64,000 nucleotides of DNA from Cellulophaga sp. HaHa_2_95 (GTDB lineage Bacteria > Bacteroidota > Bacteroidia > Flavobacteriales > Flavobacteriaceae), in NCBI RefSeq assembly GCF_019278565.1, contig NZ_CP058988.1:558001-622000 (forward strand), in the 5' to 3' direction. Of the stretch, positions 1-9,704 are shown one piece after another. The translations under genes were made by a program, and so were the position numbers. The notes beneath the pieces are model-generated. The model made no database searches, was not told the DNA's origin, and worked only from the letters and a program-made list of their open reading frames with translations. How positions within the stretch are numbered: the stretch's first letter is position 1; every line of letters starts with the position of its first letter.

Positions 1-759
1 TGGTTATTGCCAGTACTCTTTTTGGGGTATATGGTCTGGAGGATTTGGATTAAGAAAAAAACCTTTGAATTGAAGGCACTTCCTGAGGCTTGGAAAAAAA
101 TACTGGATGAGAAAGTCTCGTTTTATGCCGAATTGAATGCAAAAGATAAGACCAAGTTTGAGGCAGACGTACTTTACTTTTTAAATACGGTAACCATCAC
201 TGGTGTTAAAATACAGATTGATGATGCAGACCGTTTACTCGTAGCGTCAAGTGCTGTAATTCCTCTTTTTGGGTTTCCAGAATTACGCTATCGTAATATT
301 AATGAAGTGCTATTGTACAAAGATTCATTTAATGAAGACCATCAAACCGAAGGAGAGAAACGCAATATTTTAGGCAAAGTTGGTTCTGGCGATATGAATA
401 GATTAATGATTCTTTCGCTTCCTGCATTGCGTGCAGGTTTTGCTATTAAAGACAGCAAGAATAACGTGGGAATCCATGAATTTGTCCACTTGATTGATAA
501 GGCAGATGGCGCAGTAGATGGCCTTCCAGAAAGCATAATGAACCAACAGTTTGTGCTCCCGTGGTTAAATCTAATGCATCAAGAAATAGAAAAAATTAAG
601 GAAAATGATTCTGATATCAACCCTTATGGCGCTACCAGTCAAATAGAATTTTTGAGTGTTGTAAGTGAGTATTTCTTTAATCAACCAGAAAAATTCAAAG
701 AAAAGCATCCTCAATTATATAGCTTGTTAGCCAAAATATACGCCCAAGATAGTGCTTAA
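1..759 (+). CDS. mtfA: MtfA-like zinc metallopeptidase (M90), 5' partial
   Basis: This is a zinc-dependent peptidase of the MtfA/M90 family. In Escherichia coli MtfA binds the repressor Mlc and has aminopeptidase activity. The reading frame is open from the first base of the window, so the N-terminus is probably cut off; the first in-window start would be a TTG at position 7. The visible start is hydrophobic and may be the end of a membrane segment. The zinc site is clear: HEFVH followed by DKADG and then DGLP, and downstream a conserved block with YGAT and SEYFF supplies the third ligand region. It ends just before the convergent esterase gene. The family call is confident; the biological target in this organism is unknown. 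Confidence 0.85.
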   Translation, partial: WLLPVLFLGYMVWRIWIKKKTFELKALPEAWKKILDEKVSFYAELNAKDKTKFEADVLYFLNTVTITGVKIQIDDADRLLVASSAVIPLFGFPELRYRNINEVLLYKDSFNEDHQTEGEKRNILGKVGSGDMNRLMILSLPALRAGFAIKDSKNNVGIHEFVHLIDKADGAVDGLPESIMNQQFVLPWLNLMHQEIEKIKENDSDINPYGATSQIEFLSVVSEYFFNQPEKFKEKHPQLYSLLAKIYAQDSA

Positions 760-761
760 AT

Positions 762-1676
762 TTACCTTTTTGAAGGAGGAGGAGTTATTGTTTCTATGTT
801 TTGAATTTTAACGCCGTGTAATACATTTTCATATAAAAAAGTGGTGATAATATCTTTATAAGCATATCCCCATTCTGCCCAATTATGTCCGCCTTCTAGG
901 TCCACATACAACGAATAGGATTCGTTAAGTTCTTTTAGTCTTTGAGTAATAATTTTAGGTCCGTCAAGAAGTACATACCCATCAGAACGCTCGTTGCAAT
1001 TATGATGTGCTGCAAGAGCATAAGGTACTTTAGGATCTAATTTACCGTGAAAGAATAGCATAGGAACTGCATTTTCTTTAGTTAAATAGTCATTATTTAA
1101 AGTGGCTCCAGAAAAACTAATGATGCCTTTTATTTTTGCATCGCTATAATAAATGGTTTTAAATAAATAATGATTCTTCATAATAACAGCATTCAGAACC
1201 ATTTCTGCGCCAGCGCTGCTGCCCACAAGAATTACATTATTAGGGTCTACATTAAAACTTTTATAGTAATTGGTGAGATACCAAATAGATTTGTTTAAGT
1301 CTGCAGCAGTTTCTAAATAGGTTCTCATTTTTTGCGAGGTTCGATAATCACACCCAAAAGATTGTTTTCTTTGGGATAAACGGTAATCAATAGAAGCTAC
1401 TGCATATCCTTTTTTAGCCAACGCCCTACCTAAACCTTTTTCGTCACCACCATTTCTTTGACCAGCTACAAAACCACCGCCGTGAACAATAATCACAAGC
1501 GGTTTTAGTTCTTCACGATCTTTTTTGACATCGTAGAAATCTAACTTTAACGTATCTGCATACACAAGTGTTCTTATTCTCACATCAGAAAAAATGTCGT
1601 CTTTATATCTGGTTTGACTATAACAGGTATTTAAACCGAATAAGAAAATAAGTAAAATTGAAATGTATGTTTTCAT
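762..1676 (-). CDS. Secreted alpha/beta-hydrolase (esterase/lipase)
   Basis: This is an exported alpha/beta-hydrolase of the BD-FAE/esterase type. Residues 1-20 form a signal peptide. The oxyanion-hole motif HGGG lies at residues 65-68 and the nucleophile elbow is G-S-S-A-G at 152-156, with Ser154 the likely nucleophile. An Asp in HGKLDP and a His in GGHNW near the C-terminus complete a plausible triad. The family hydrolyses short-chain or carbohydrate esters; the substrate here cannot be read. It is transcribed alone, convergent with the MtfA-like gene and divergent from the DUF1003 gene. Confidence 0.8.
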   Translation of the reverse strand: MKTYISILLIFLFGLNTCYSQTRYKDDIFSDVRIRTLVYADTLKLDFYDVKKDREELKPLVIIVHGGGFVAGQRNGGDEKGLGRALAKKGYAVASIDYRLSQRKQSFGCDYRTSQKMRTYLETAADLNKSIWYLTNYYKSFNVDPNNVILVGSSAGAEMVLNAVIMKNHYLFKTIYYSDAKIKGIISFSGATLNNDYLTKENAVPMLFFHGKLDPKVPYALAAHHNCNERSDGYVLLDGPKIITQRLKELNESYSLYVDLEGGHNWAEWGYAYKDIITTFLYENVLHGVKIQNIETITPPPSKR

Positions 1677-1766
1677 TTTTATAAAAGACGCAAAGATATG
1701 TAAACATTCATACCAAGCTTGGCATTAGACTTAAAAGAAAAGATTATTTTTAAGAACCATAAATAC

Positions 1767-2480
1767 ATGATAATGAAAACCTTTGTTAGTAGTATCTCTC
1801 AAAAAGAGTTTCCGATTAATGAAAAATTCATAGGAGGAGCAATAAGGAAATCAATCTTTGATAGCATACTAAAAGATCATGCCAACTTCACTAAAAAAAG
1901 TACCATAGCCTTATCTGAACTGAATTTTTATCGTCAAAAATATTTAGCAAACTACCTGCTTGAGGAGGTAGGAGCGTTAACGGGCTTAGAGAATGATGTA
2001 TTGGAAACTATTGCCAACAATGAGATGATTACGGCCAAAAGTATTACGACAGATGATGGTGCAGATTTTTCGTTAGGGCAACGTTTGGCAGATGCTGTTG
2101 CTAGTTTTGGGGGCAGTTGGAAATTCATTATTATCTTCGGGTTGTTCATTGCTATATGGATTATGTCCAACATTGTTTTCTTGATGAACAAAGGTTTTGA
2201 TCCTTATCCTTTTATTTTACTAAACTTAATACTCTCTTGTTTGGCAGCATTACAGGCGCCAGTAATAATGATGAGCCAGAACAGGCAAGAAGAGAAGGAT
2301 AGAGAAAGGGCGCAAAAAGATTACATGATTAATTTAAAGGCAGAGTTAGAGATACGTACCTTACATGAGAAATTAGATCATTTAATCTTACACCAACAAC
2401 AAGAGCTTCTAACTATTCAGCAGGTACAGGTAGAGATGTTGGATGATATTATGAAGCAGCTAAATCTAAAAAGAAAATGA
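1767..2480 (+). CDS. DUF1003 membrane protein
   Basis: The protein carries a DUF1003 core: a conserved FGGSWKFI entry to the first membrane helix, a second hydrophobic helix, then NRQEEKDRERAQKDY and a C-terminal amphipathic, probably coiled-coil helix rich in Glu, Leu and Gln. Function of the family is unknown; it is an integral inner-membrane protein. I place the start at the ATG at 1767 (another ATG lies at 1773); an in-frame TTG at 1719 would add 16 residues that do not look conserved. It overlaps the patatin gene by four bases (ATGA), so the two are probably translationally coupled. Confidence 0.75.
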   Translation: MIMKTFVSSISQKEFPINEKFIGGAIRKSIFDSILKDHANFTKKSTIALSELNFYRQKYLANYLLEEVGALTGLENDVLETIANNEMITAKSITTDDGADFSLGQRLADAVASFGGSWKFIIIFGLFIAIWIMSNIVFLMNKGFDPYPFILLNLILSCLAALQAPVIMMSQNRQEEKDRERAQKDYMINLKAELEIRTLHEKLDHLILHQQQELLTIQQVQVEMLDDIMKQLNLKRK

Positions 2481-3250
2481 TAGAGACTACTATTGGGATA
2501 GCACTTTCTGGAGGAGGAGCTAGAGCCGCAGCGCATATTGGAGTATTGCACGCCTTAAATGAAAACGGGATATATCCTACTCACGTATCGGGTACTAGTG
2601 GTGGTGCTGTTATTGGTGCCTTGTATTGTTCTGGATACGCACCCTTAGAAATCTTGGAATTGACCAAAACGGCCTCTTTTCTGCATATTTTTAAATTAGG
2701 TTTGGAGTTTAGATCTATTCGGGATATGTCTCGTTTAAATGAGTTTCTGTACTACCATATTAAGCATGATTTTAAGGAACTACAAATTCCACTCTTTTTA
2801 TCTGCTACAAATTTAGATTCCGGATTCAATGAAATTATGAGGGAAGGACGTTTATTACCTGCAATAATGGCTTCATGCGCTATTCCGCTAGTGTTTAAAC
2901 CTGTAGTTTTCAATGGCAATACGTATGTAGATGGCGGAATATTGAATAATTTACCAGTAGATGTGCTTAAAGAAAAATGCCAGTTTGTATTTGGTTCTAA
3001 TGTGAGTGGTTTAGAAAAAGGGAAGAAAGTAAATAGCCGCTTAGAAATTGCACACAGGTGCCTTCAATTAGCCATTAGTACCAATGTAGCTCCACGATTA
3101 AAAATGTGCGACCATGCCATAGAAATTCAAGACGCCTTTCATTTTGGTATTTTTGATATTGAAAAAGCCCAAGAGTTATTTGATATTGGGTATACCACTA
3201 CTATAAATGAAATGGATGCCATAAAATTAAAATTAGCGGCAAAACGTTGA
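2477..3250 (+). CDS. Patatin-like phospholipase
   Basis: This is a bacterial patatin-like phospholipase of the RssA/YchK type, expected to act as a serine lipid acyl hydrolase on membrane phospholipids. The oxyanion glycine loop GGGARA is at about residues 12-17, the nucleophile elbow G-T-S-G-G at 39-43 (Ser41), and the catalytic Asp is in DGG near residue 153. There is no signal peptide, so it should work in the cytoplasm or at the inner face of the inner membrane. The four-base overlap with the upstream DUF1003 gene points to a membrane protein/lipase pair. Confidence 0.87.
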   Translation: MIETTIGIALSGGGARAAAHIGVLHALNENGIYPTHVSGTSGGAVIGALYCSGYAPLEILELTKTASFLHIFKLGLEFRSIRDMSRLNEFLYYHIKHDFKELQIPLFLSATNLDSGFNEIMREGRLLPAIMASCAIPLVFKPVVFNGNTYVDGGILNNLPVDVLKEKCQFVFGSNVSGLEKGKKVNSRLEIAHRCLQLAISTNVAPRLKMCDHAIEIQDAFHFGIFDIEKAQELFDIGYTTTINEMDAIKLKLAAKR

Positions 3251-3277
3251 TTTTTGAATCTTTAGTTTATTTTTTAG

Positions 3278-4147
3278 CTAGTATTGAACTTCTATGATTT
3301 TTTCAGTCAGTTGATATCCTCCAAAAACACCAACTCCGTTTTCACCATCTATATTATCTGGTGCAATACTATATTCAATAAATGGGTTGCCGTCCGAGTC
3401 GTCATTTAAATAGGAGGCTCTGAAATTTTGATAAATTACTTCTTCAACGTTTGCTACCTGTAAGGTTAATTTAACAGAAGTTCCTTCTTCTAAAAACCCC
3501 GTATACGCAGATGTCTTATCATTTAAAATAACACCATCTCCGATAGCATCTGTAAGAAAGCCACCCGTTTCAAAATATAGTGAGCCTTGATACGTTTCTT
3601 CTTCAAATGTCTCTTCATATTTGGCTCCAACGATATAAAAATTGGCCGTACCCACTATATCTTCAAAGCTTATATCTACATCGGTATAGACACCGTAATC
3701 ATCCTGACCTCCAGCGAGATTCTCTAGAATAGTAGCTACTTTTTCAGGAATTCTACAACTTGAGGTATAGGTATTTTCTTGTGTAATTACTTCCAAAAAA
3801 TATTGAGATCCCTCTGTTATTTTAAGATTTTCTGCTTTGGTAGAATACATAGAATTTTCACTAGAATATAGAAGCTGTACAGAATTTCCTTCAACATCTG
3901 CGATGCTTACTATAGCGTCTTCAATAATAAAAGAGCTGTAGTTTTCCGTGTCATCAAAGCTTAATGCTGTTCCTATAGCGGGTAATGCTTTAGAAACGCT
4001 CACGGTTAAAAGAGTATCTGTAGGGGATATATAACTCAAAATATACACTTTTTCTTCTGCATCTAATAACTTGTCAGCATCTACAACTTTTTGACATCCC
4101 GAGAATACAATTAAAAGAAGAAACAGTATGGTGGTTAATGTTTTCAT
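3278..4147 (-). CDS. DUF4249 lipoprotein
   Basis: A lipoprotein signal peptide ends at a lipobox in VFSGC, followed by a beta-rich DUF4249 domain of about 265 residues. DUF4249 proteins in Bacteroidota are almost always encoded next to a TonB-dependent receptor with a CarboxypepD_reg plug extension, as here. By analogy they sit in the outer membrane facing the receptor, perhaps as a surface lid or ligand-binding partner. The receptor gene lies four bases upstream, so the two form one transcription unit. The substrate is not identifiable. Confidence 0.83.
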   Translation of the reverse strand: MKTLTTILFLLLIVFSGCQKVVDADKLLDAEEKVYILSYISPTDTLLTVSVSKALPAIGTALSFDDTENYSSFIIEDAIVSIADVEGNSVQLLYSSENSMYSTKAENLKITEGSQYFLEVITQENTYTSSCRIPEKVATILENLAGGQDDYGVYTDVDISFEDIVGTANFYIVGAKYEETFEEETYQGSLYFETGGFLTDAIGDGVILNDKTSAYTGFLEEGTSVKLTLQVANVEEVIYQNFRASYLNDDSDGNPFIEYSIAPDNIDGENGVGVFGGYQLTEKIIEVQY

Positions 4148-4151
4148 AAAC

Positions 4152-6572
4152 TTAGAATTTTAGATTGTAATTTATAGAAGGTATGAGCATAAGTACAGAG
4201 GTTCTAGTTAACTCTTTTTCTATTGTGGCATTTGGGTCATTGTAATCGTAATATTTATCATCGAGAGTGTATATGAACGGATTTTGTCTAGAGTAAGCAT
4301 TGTATAATGAGATTCCCCAAGTACGCACTTTGTTGTTCTTTTTCTTTTTATGAAATTGAATTCCTAAATCTAATCTGTGGGTAGTTTCTCCTCTAAAATT
4401 ATTTCTTCCTGAACTAAATTCTTCACTTCCATTATAATAGCTGTAATTCGTGTTGATTGGAAAATTCCCTAGGTTGTTCAAACGTTGTAAATTAGGAAGT
4501 GTATAGTTATTACCTGTAGATAATACCCAAGTTCCAGATACTGTTATTTTTTCGCTAGGCTTATAAATACCTACTAATGATATATCATGTCTGCGATCAT
4601 AGCGGTCAAAGAATTTCTTTCCTAAGTTTAGTTCATCAAATTGTCTTTCAGACCAAGAAAGTGTATACCCCAGCCAACCCGTTAATGGTCCTGATTGTTT
4701 TCTGAAGAGAAGCTCTGTGCCGTAGGCCCAACCTTGACCTGTGGTTATATTTTCTTCCCAATTTATATTTTTTCCACTTTCTAAATTGTCAAGGGCTAAA
4801 AATGAAGCTCCTTCCTTATAAGAAATTACATTATCTAATTTTTTATAGTAGGCTTCAGTAGAGAATGAATAGTCTTTTTCTTGAAAATCTTTTGCTATTC
4901 CAATAGCATATTGTTCTGAGCTTTGAGGCTTCACATTATCGGTAGAAGAAACCCATAAATCTGTTGGTAAACCGATGCCTGAACTTGATAACAAATGAAT
5001 GTATTGATTCATTTTAGAATAAGATGCTTTGAAGGCTAAATCGGGTCTTAAATTATACGACAAGGCAATGCGAGGTTCAAAATTTAAAGAATTCTCTGCT
5101 TTATAGTTAAAGTGACTGGCCCTGAAACCAGGAGAAAAATTAAGCTTATCAGTAACCTTCCAATCATCTTCTAGGTATACTGCACCTTCAAAAGAATTGA
5201 GTTCTTGTGTTTTGTTAATAGAACCACTGTAGGGATCTTTAATTACAACTCTTTGAGGAGTAAAATTATGTCTTGTTGCAATAGCTCCAAATTTTACGCT
5301 GTGTTTGTTATTTGGGTAGTAATCAAAATCTGTTTTTATAGAATAGTCATCAATACCAGAGCTTGTATTAAATAAGTAGTTGTCATCATACTCATCAATT
5401 TTTAAATCTTTATTGTCAATATCAATTTTGAATTCGTAGTTACTAAAAATAAGAGAAGTATTCGCAAATAGTTTATTGCTAAATTGATGATTCCAGCGTA
5501 GTGTTGAGGTAATATTCCCCCAAGCAAGGTTTGTTTTTTCTTTAGCTGTTGCATCAAGATATCTGCTGTAAAATTTATCTTTTCCGTAGTAATTACTCCA
5601 ATACAGTTTATCTTTTGAACTAAAGATGTGATGTATCTTAAAGTTTAAATCTGTAAAAAAATAACCGCCATTTTCATCTTTATCAAGAAAAGGTTGCACA
5701 ATTAAATCAGCATACGTACGTCTTCCGCTCATGATAAAGGAAGTCTTCCCTTTATTAATGGGTCCCTCAAGTACCACGGATGATGAAATTAATCCAATAT
5801 TTATATTTCCAGAGAGTTTTTCTTTGTTACCATCTTTCATGCCTATATTTATGACAGAAGATAATCTGCCGCCATAACGGGCGGGAAAACCACCCTTAAA
5901 AGCTTCAACAGACTTTACAGCATCTCCGTTAAAAACGGAAAAGAAACCAAATAGGTGATTGGAGTTATACACAACAGCATCATCAAGAATTATTAAGTTT
6001 TGGTCTGGTGTACCTCCGCGTACATGAAATCCGGAACTACCTTCTGACCCTCCTTGAATACCGGGTAAGAGTTGTAAGGTCTTTAAAACGTCTTTTTCAC
6101 CGAGTAATGCAGGAAGATCTTGCACATCCATAGGATTAAGACGAACAGCGCTCATTTGAGTTACTTTACTTTCTTTAACATGCTGGTCAGCTATAACCAC
6201 AACTTCAGATAAGGCTTCAGACGATGCTATTAAATTTACGAATACTTCCAAGTCAGCATTCAGATCAATTTCTTTCACCTGTGAGGTAAAGCCTATGTAA
6301 GAGAAGACTACACTATGTTTTCCTTTAGGGACCGTAAAAGAAAAGAAACCATATTCGTTGGTGATGGTACCCACTTTTAATTCTGGAATATAAACCGAGA
6401 CTCCAAATAAATTTTCACCACTACCCTGTTCTTTTATATAACCACTTACCGTATATTTTTCTGCCTGATTAGTAGTAGATTTTTTGTGATTGAAATTTCG
6501 TTTTTCTTTAGCGGTTACGTTGTTCGAAAAAATTAGAATAACGAATACGGAGTAGAGTAGTTTTGTTTTCAA
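4152..6572 (-). CDS. TonB-dependent outer-membrane receptor with carboxypeptidase-like N-terminal domain
   Basis: This is an 806-residue TonB-dependent receptor. After a signal peptide (about residues 1-21) comes a CarboxypepD_reg-like domain (about 40-120, with GYI, LFGVSVYIPEL and TNEYGFF), then the plug (with GGSEGSSGFHVRGG and NLIILD) and a 22-strand barrel that ends with an aromatic C-terminal residue (NLKF). It is a FecA/CirA-like family member without a SusC signature, and there is no SusD gene. It should import an unidentified siderophore, cofactor or oligomer together with the downstream DUF4249 lipoprotein. No metal- or sugar-utilisation genes lie nearby to reveal the substrate. Confidence 0.9.
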   Translation of the reverse strand: MKTKLLYSVFVILIFSNNVTAKEKRNFNHKKSTTNQAEKYTVSGYIKEQGSGENLFGVSVYIPELKVGTITNEYGFFSFTVPKGKHSVVFSYIGFTSQVKEIDLNADLEVFVNLIASSEALSEVVVIADQHVKESKVTQMSAVRLNPMDVQDLPALLGEKDVLKTLQLLPGIQGGSEGSSGFHVRGGTPDQNLIILDDAVVYNSNHLFGFFSVFNGDAVKSVEAFKGGFPARYGGRLSSVINIGMKDGNKEKLSGNINIGLISSSVVLEGPINKGKTSFIMSGRRTYADLIVQPFLDKDENGGYFFTDLNFKIHHIFSSKDKLYWSNYYGKDKFYSRYLDATAKEKTNLAWGNITSTLRWNHQFSNKLFANTSLIFSNYEFKIDIDNKDLKIDEYDDNYLFNTSSGIDDYSIKTDFDYYPNNKHSVKFGAIATRHNFTPQRVVIKDPYSGSINKTQELNSFEGAVYLEDDWKVTDKLNFSPGFRASHFNYKAENSLNFEPRIALSYNLRPDLAFKASYSKMNQYIHLLSSSGIGLPTDLWVSSTDNVKPQSSEQYAIGIAKDFQEKDYSFSTEAYYKKLDNVISYKEGASFLALDNLESGKNINWEENITTGQGWAYGTELLFRKQSGPLTGWLGYTLSWSERQFDELNLGKKFFDRYDRRHDISLVGIYKPSEKITVSGTWVLSTGNNYTLPNLQRLNNLGNFPINTNYSYYNGSEEFSSGRNNFRGETTHRLDLGIQFHKKKKNNKVRTWGISLYNAYSRQNPFIYTLDDKYYDYNDPNATIEKELTRTSVLMLIPSINYNLKF

Positions 6573-6829
6573 GTAGCGCTAGTTTTATCCAATTACTTGG
6601 ATGTGGTTAGTTTTACAAAACTTATCGTTTTTAATAAACGCTAAGGGCTATGCGTCAGCAATTAAGGTTTATTTTCTAAGTTTTCTTGTTAAACAAAACA
6701 CAAATACTCTTTTTTAGGCTATAATTTAACTTTGATTTAATGTTTAGCCTGTTTTTTGTAGAAATAAATTTATTCAGTATTATAATTTTCCAGGCATGGC
6801 TGATGGCTCAAAATAATAGCTACTGGCTT

Positions 6830-7192
6830 TTAAAGCTTAGGATTTGGGTAATGGTTAGCTTGATCTTCCAAGGTTTGATCCATACAAATAAAATCCTTTT
6901 CAATAAGTATACTGATGGCATCGCCTGCAGAGGTGGTGTGAATGTTTTCAAAGCCTACGGTTTCATTGGTAGCCCAATCTTTCGTGTCTGCTTTAGGAAA
7001 ATATAGGGTGATGGTATTATTGGTATAGTCTGCCTCTAGTTGTGAGATTCCTTCTTTTGCTATTAATTCATAAGAAAACGGTGTGGTTGCAAATGCTGTT
7101 TTCTCACTTAAAAAACCTGTGGAACAAAAGGTTTCTACATCACTTTTTGTAAGTCTATATCTTATAGTATTTCCTTTAATTCTTATTTTCAT
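6830..7192 (-). CDS. Conserved small protein of unknown function (DUF7009-like)
   Basis: A 120-residue soluble protein beginning MKIRIKGNTIRYRLTK. It has no signal peptide or membrane segment; a run of predicted short beta strands and a charged C-terminus are all that can be seen. I associate the N-terminus with the small Bacteroidota family now called DUF7009, but from memory only. It starts ten bases after the sensor kinase gene and is therefore the last gene of the leftward nirB operon, which is the only hint to a role (nitrogen assimilation or signalling). The opposite-strand frame over it is a shadow. Confidence 0.6.
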   Translation of the reverse strand: MKIRIKGNTIRYRLTKSDVETFCSTGFLSEKTAFATTPFSYELIAKEGISQLEADYTNNTITLYFPKADTKDWATNETVGFENIHTTSAGDAISILIEKDFICMDQTLEDQANHYPNPKL

Positions 7193-7202
7193 GGCTGTGA
7201 AT

Positions 7203-9053
7203 TTACGAGACTAAATGTACCTCTTTTTCTAATGCAGTAGTTTTATAATTAATAGTAACTCGCGTGCCTTCTCCTGGAATTGAATTAATAAATAAACGAC
7301 CATTGATATAGCTAATACGCTCCCTCATATAAAAAAGCCCCATACCACCCTCACTGTTGTTTTTAGGCATTTTATCTAGGATAGTTTCATCAAAGCCTTT
7401 GCCGTCATCATCTATAACAATACTTAGGATGTTATCTGTGTATTTTATACTTAACAAGATGTAATTGGCTTCTGCATATTTTATGGCATTATTTACAGCC
7501 TCTTGCGCTACCCGATAGATATTGGTTTCTGCGAGCGAATCAAAACGTATAAATTTTTCTGTTTTGTTTTCAAAAAGAATGTTCTTTCCGGTGAGTTTTG
7601 CTAATTCGGAAGTCATTTTATGTAAAGCAGGAAAAAGGCCATGGTCTTTTAACTCTGGTGGCGTTAAATTAAAAGTGGCGGTTCTAACCCCTTTTATTAA
7701 ATCTGAGCAGAGGGTTTTTAAATAGGCAATTTTTTCTGCAGTCTTATCTTTATTATCTAGGTTAATAGATTCTATATTAAATTTTAGGGCAGTTAACATT
7801 TGGCCAATTCCATCGTGGATGTCTTTAGCAATACGTTTTCGTTCTTCTTCTTGCCCCTCAACAATCTGACTCGCTTGTACCTTTTTTTGAAGTATTTTAT
7901 CTTCAAAATTTTGTTTGATGAGTTGCTCAACTTTTTCTTGGTTTTGTTTGCGCTCTGTAATATCAGAACAAAGAATAAGGACGTTTTGTTTTTTACTAGA
8001 TTGATGTAGTGGTATGATAGACATATCTAACCAGATACTTTCTCCCTTTCTAGTTTCTACATTAATTTCTTCAGATCTAATAGTCTTTCGGTTACTTTTC
8101 AAAACTTCTTTTAAGTACTGCTGTTGGCCTTCATTCGTGGTTAGAAGTTCTGATAATGGCTTAGATAAATCTTCATCACTACAGGCTAGAAGTTCTTGGA
8201 ATTTTTTACTGATAAATACAACGCTTCCATCATTTTTTGCACTGGCAAATAAGGCGGCATTGTCTATTACAAAATTAAGTTCTTGCAATTCTTTAAGCGA
8301 TTTCTCATTCTCTTCATACAGTTGTTGAATTTTATCAGTATTCGCATCAGATTCTAATTGATTGTTCATCAATCTAGAAATAGTGTTTTTAATTTGAAGT
8401 GATAGAGGTTTAAATATAAATAGGATCTCTAGAAATAATATGAGTAGTGAAAAGATAAGTAGAAGGTATTCTTTAAATTTTAAATTTTCTAGTTGTGTTT
8501 TACTCCGATTATCGTATTCATTAACAATAACATCCATCAATTTTAAAAAGGTACGTTCGTTATCAAGAAGTGTTTGAATGTTTTTTTGTGTAGCTAATGA
8601 GGAGCTTAGTCCTGATTTTTCTTCTTCAGCTATCACTTGTTTTGCAGCCGTAATCATCGCGGTATGGTGCGGCGTTATTTTTTTAAATAAAGCTAATATA
8701 TCTTCGTGGGTTTCTTTTTGGATCCCCATAGAATCATTCCCGAATTGTAAGGCCGCATGAGATATTTTCCAAGTAGTGATGGTCTTTTTTAATTCCGTAA
8801 GTATTTGCCTCTTATCAGAGCCTGACTGTTTTAATAGCAGTGCTTCTTTGACTAATTTTTGACTATAAGCACGTTGTCTTCCCGCTACGTTGATTACCCT
8901 AGAATCATCAAGTTGAGCGTTTAAATGCACTTGTATTAAAATTTGAGCTACAATAATAGTAAGCGCAATTGCGGCTAGAGCAAGTAAATACCATTTTCGA
9001 ATTCTCAAAAAGGTAGAAGAGTCTAGCGGTCGCTCAAATTTTGTTTTACTCAT
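7203..9053 (-). CDS. NarX/PilJ-like sensor histidine kinase with PAS domain
   Basis: A membrane sensor kinase of 616 residues. TM1 is at about 20-42; the periplasmic part starts with INVAGRQRAYSQK, which resembles the P-box of NarX and the PilJ-type domain that binds nitrate/nitrite in NarX/NarQ. TM2 is at about 195-215, followed by a coiled coil, a PAS domain (about 255-370) and a HisKA_3 dimerisation domain with the phospho-acceptor His in RIAKDIHDGIGQ. A HATPase domain with DDDGKGFD and GGMGL follows. HisKA_3 kinases pair with NarL/LuxR regulators; the obvious partner is at 23532-24203. The gene sits in the nirB-nirD-DUF4202 operon, supporting nitrate or nitrite as ligand. Confidence 0.86.
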   Translation of the reverse strand: MSKTKFERPLDSSTFLRIRKWYLLALAAIALTIIVAQILIQVHLNAQLDDSRVINVAGRQRAYSQKLVKEALLLKQSGSDKRQILTELKKTITTWKISHAALQFGNDSMGIQKETHEDILALFKKITPHHTAMITAAKQVIAEEEKSGLSSSLATQKNIQTLLDNERTFLKLMDVIVNEYDNRSKTQLENLKFKEYLLLIFSLLILFLEILFIFKPLSLQIKNTISRLMNNQLESDANTDKIQQLYEENEKSLKELQELNFVIDNAALFASAKNDGSVVFISKKFQELLACSDEDLSKPLSELLTTNEGQQQYLKEVLKSNRKTIRSEEINVETRKGESIWLDMSIIPLHQSSKKQNVLILCSDITERKQNQEKVEQLIKQNFEDKILQKKVQASQIVEGQEEERKRIAKDIHDGIGQMLTALKFNIESINLDNKDKTAEKIAYLKTLCSDLIKGVRTATFNLTPPELKDHGLFPALHKMTSELAKLTGKNILFENKTEKFIRFDSLAETNIYRVAQEAVNNAIKYAEANYILLSIKYTDNILSIVIDDDGKGFDETILDKMPKNNSEGGMGLFYMRERISYINGRLFINSIPGEGTRVTINYKTTALEKEVHLVS

Positions 9054-9089
9054 GCAATGGATACTTATAAAAGTACAAAATACTAAGAT

Positions 9090-9680
9090 TTAGCCTTGTA
9101 AAGCTTTCCCCACTAAGGTCAAAGAGTTTGCAGACAACGGAAGTTTTAATGCAGCTTCTTGACCTTCTTTAGACATCTTACGCCATGTTTTTTGTAAAAT
9201 ATCAATCAGTTTCTCTTCTGAATATTTCTGAGCAAAAGGTTCAAAGTAATATTCAAGAAATACCAAGCAGATGACATCTTCCAAGGTTTGGGTTTCTTTA
9301 TTCTTTTTAAGTTGCTTTTTTTCTAATAAAAAAGCAACATTATCAATGGTTTCCTGGTCATAACCAATGCTTTCCAGCAGTGCACTAGCTTTTTTAGCGT
9401 GATACTTCTTTAGATCTTGACGCCATGTAAGGTAGCCAGTTCTGTTCATATCATAAGAATCACGGGCAATCTCCCATCGGCAAATATGTTGACATCTGGC
9501 AGTAAGCTGTAATACTTCTGATGCATTAGGAGCAAAAGAATTTAACTTTTCAGTCATCCGGATAGCATATAGTACTTCTTTAGCATATTCTTTGCCTTCA
9601 AAAATTTCTTTATTTGGATCTTGCTCGTTTGCTTTATCAAAAAGTACAAAAGCCTTTTCTAATTTATCCGATGATGCCAT
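9090..9680 (-). CDS. DUF4202 protein
   Basis: A 196-residue cytoplasmic protein of the DUF4202 family. Recognisable blocks are TARCQHICRWEI (about residues 67-78), WRQDLKKYHAKKA and EDVICLVFLEYYF. The spaced His/Asp/Glu residues look like an all-helical HD-type metal site, but no activity is established. DUF4202 genes often accompany assimilatory nitrite reductase genes, as here, 24 bases downstream of nirD. A role in nitrite reductase maturation or cofactor/nitrogen-status housekeeping is inference only. Confidence 0.75.
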   Translation of the reverse strand: MASSDKLEKAFVLFDKANEQDPNKEIFEGKEYAKEVLYAIRMTEKLNSFAPNASEVLQLTARCQHICRWEIARDSYDMNRTGYLTWRQDLKKYHAKKASALLESIGYDQETIDNVAFLLEKKQLKKNKETQTLEDVICLVFLEYYFEPFAQKYSEEKLIDILQKTWRKMSKEGQEAALKLPLSANSLTLVGKALQG

Positions 9681-9704
9681 AGTGTTCTTAGGTTTGCTCC
9701 AAAG

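Noticed and set aside
5713..5718. Single TACGTA inside the TonB receptor gene (others in coding DNA near 12939, 23883, 28453, 30394)
   Set aside because: Unpaired and inside genes; not counted as operator copies.
6740..7006. 88-residue plus-strand frame
   Set aside because: It lies antisense over the conserved DUF7009-like gene and has no recognisable domain; treated as a shadow.
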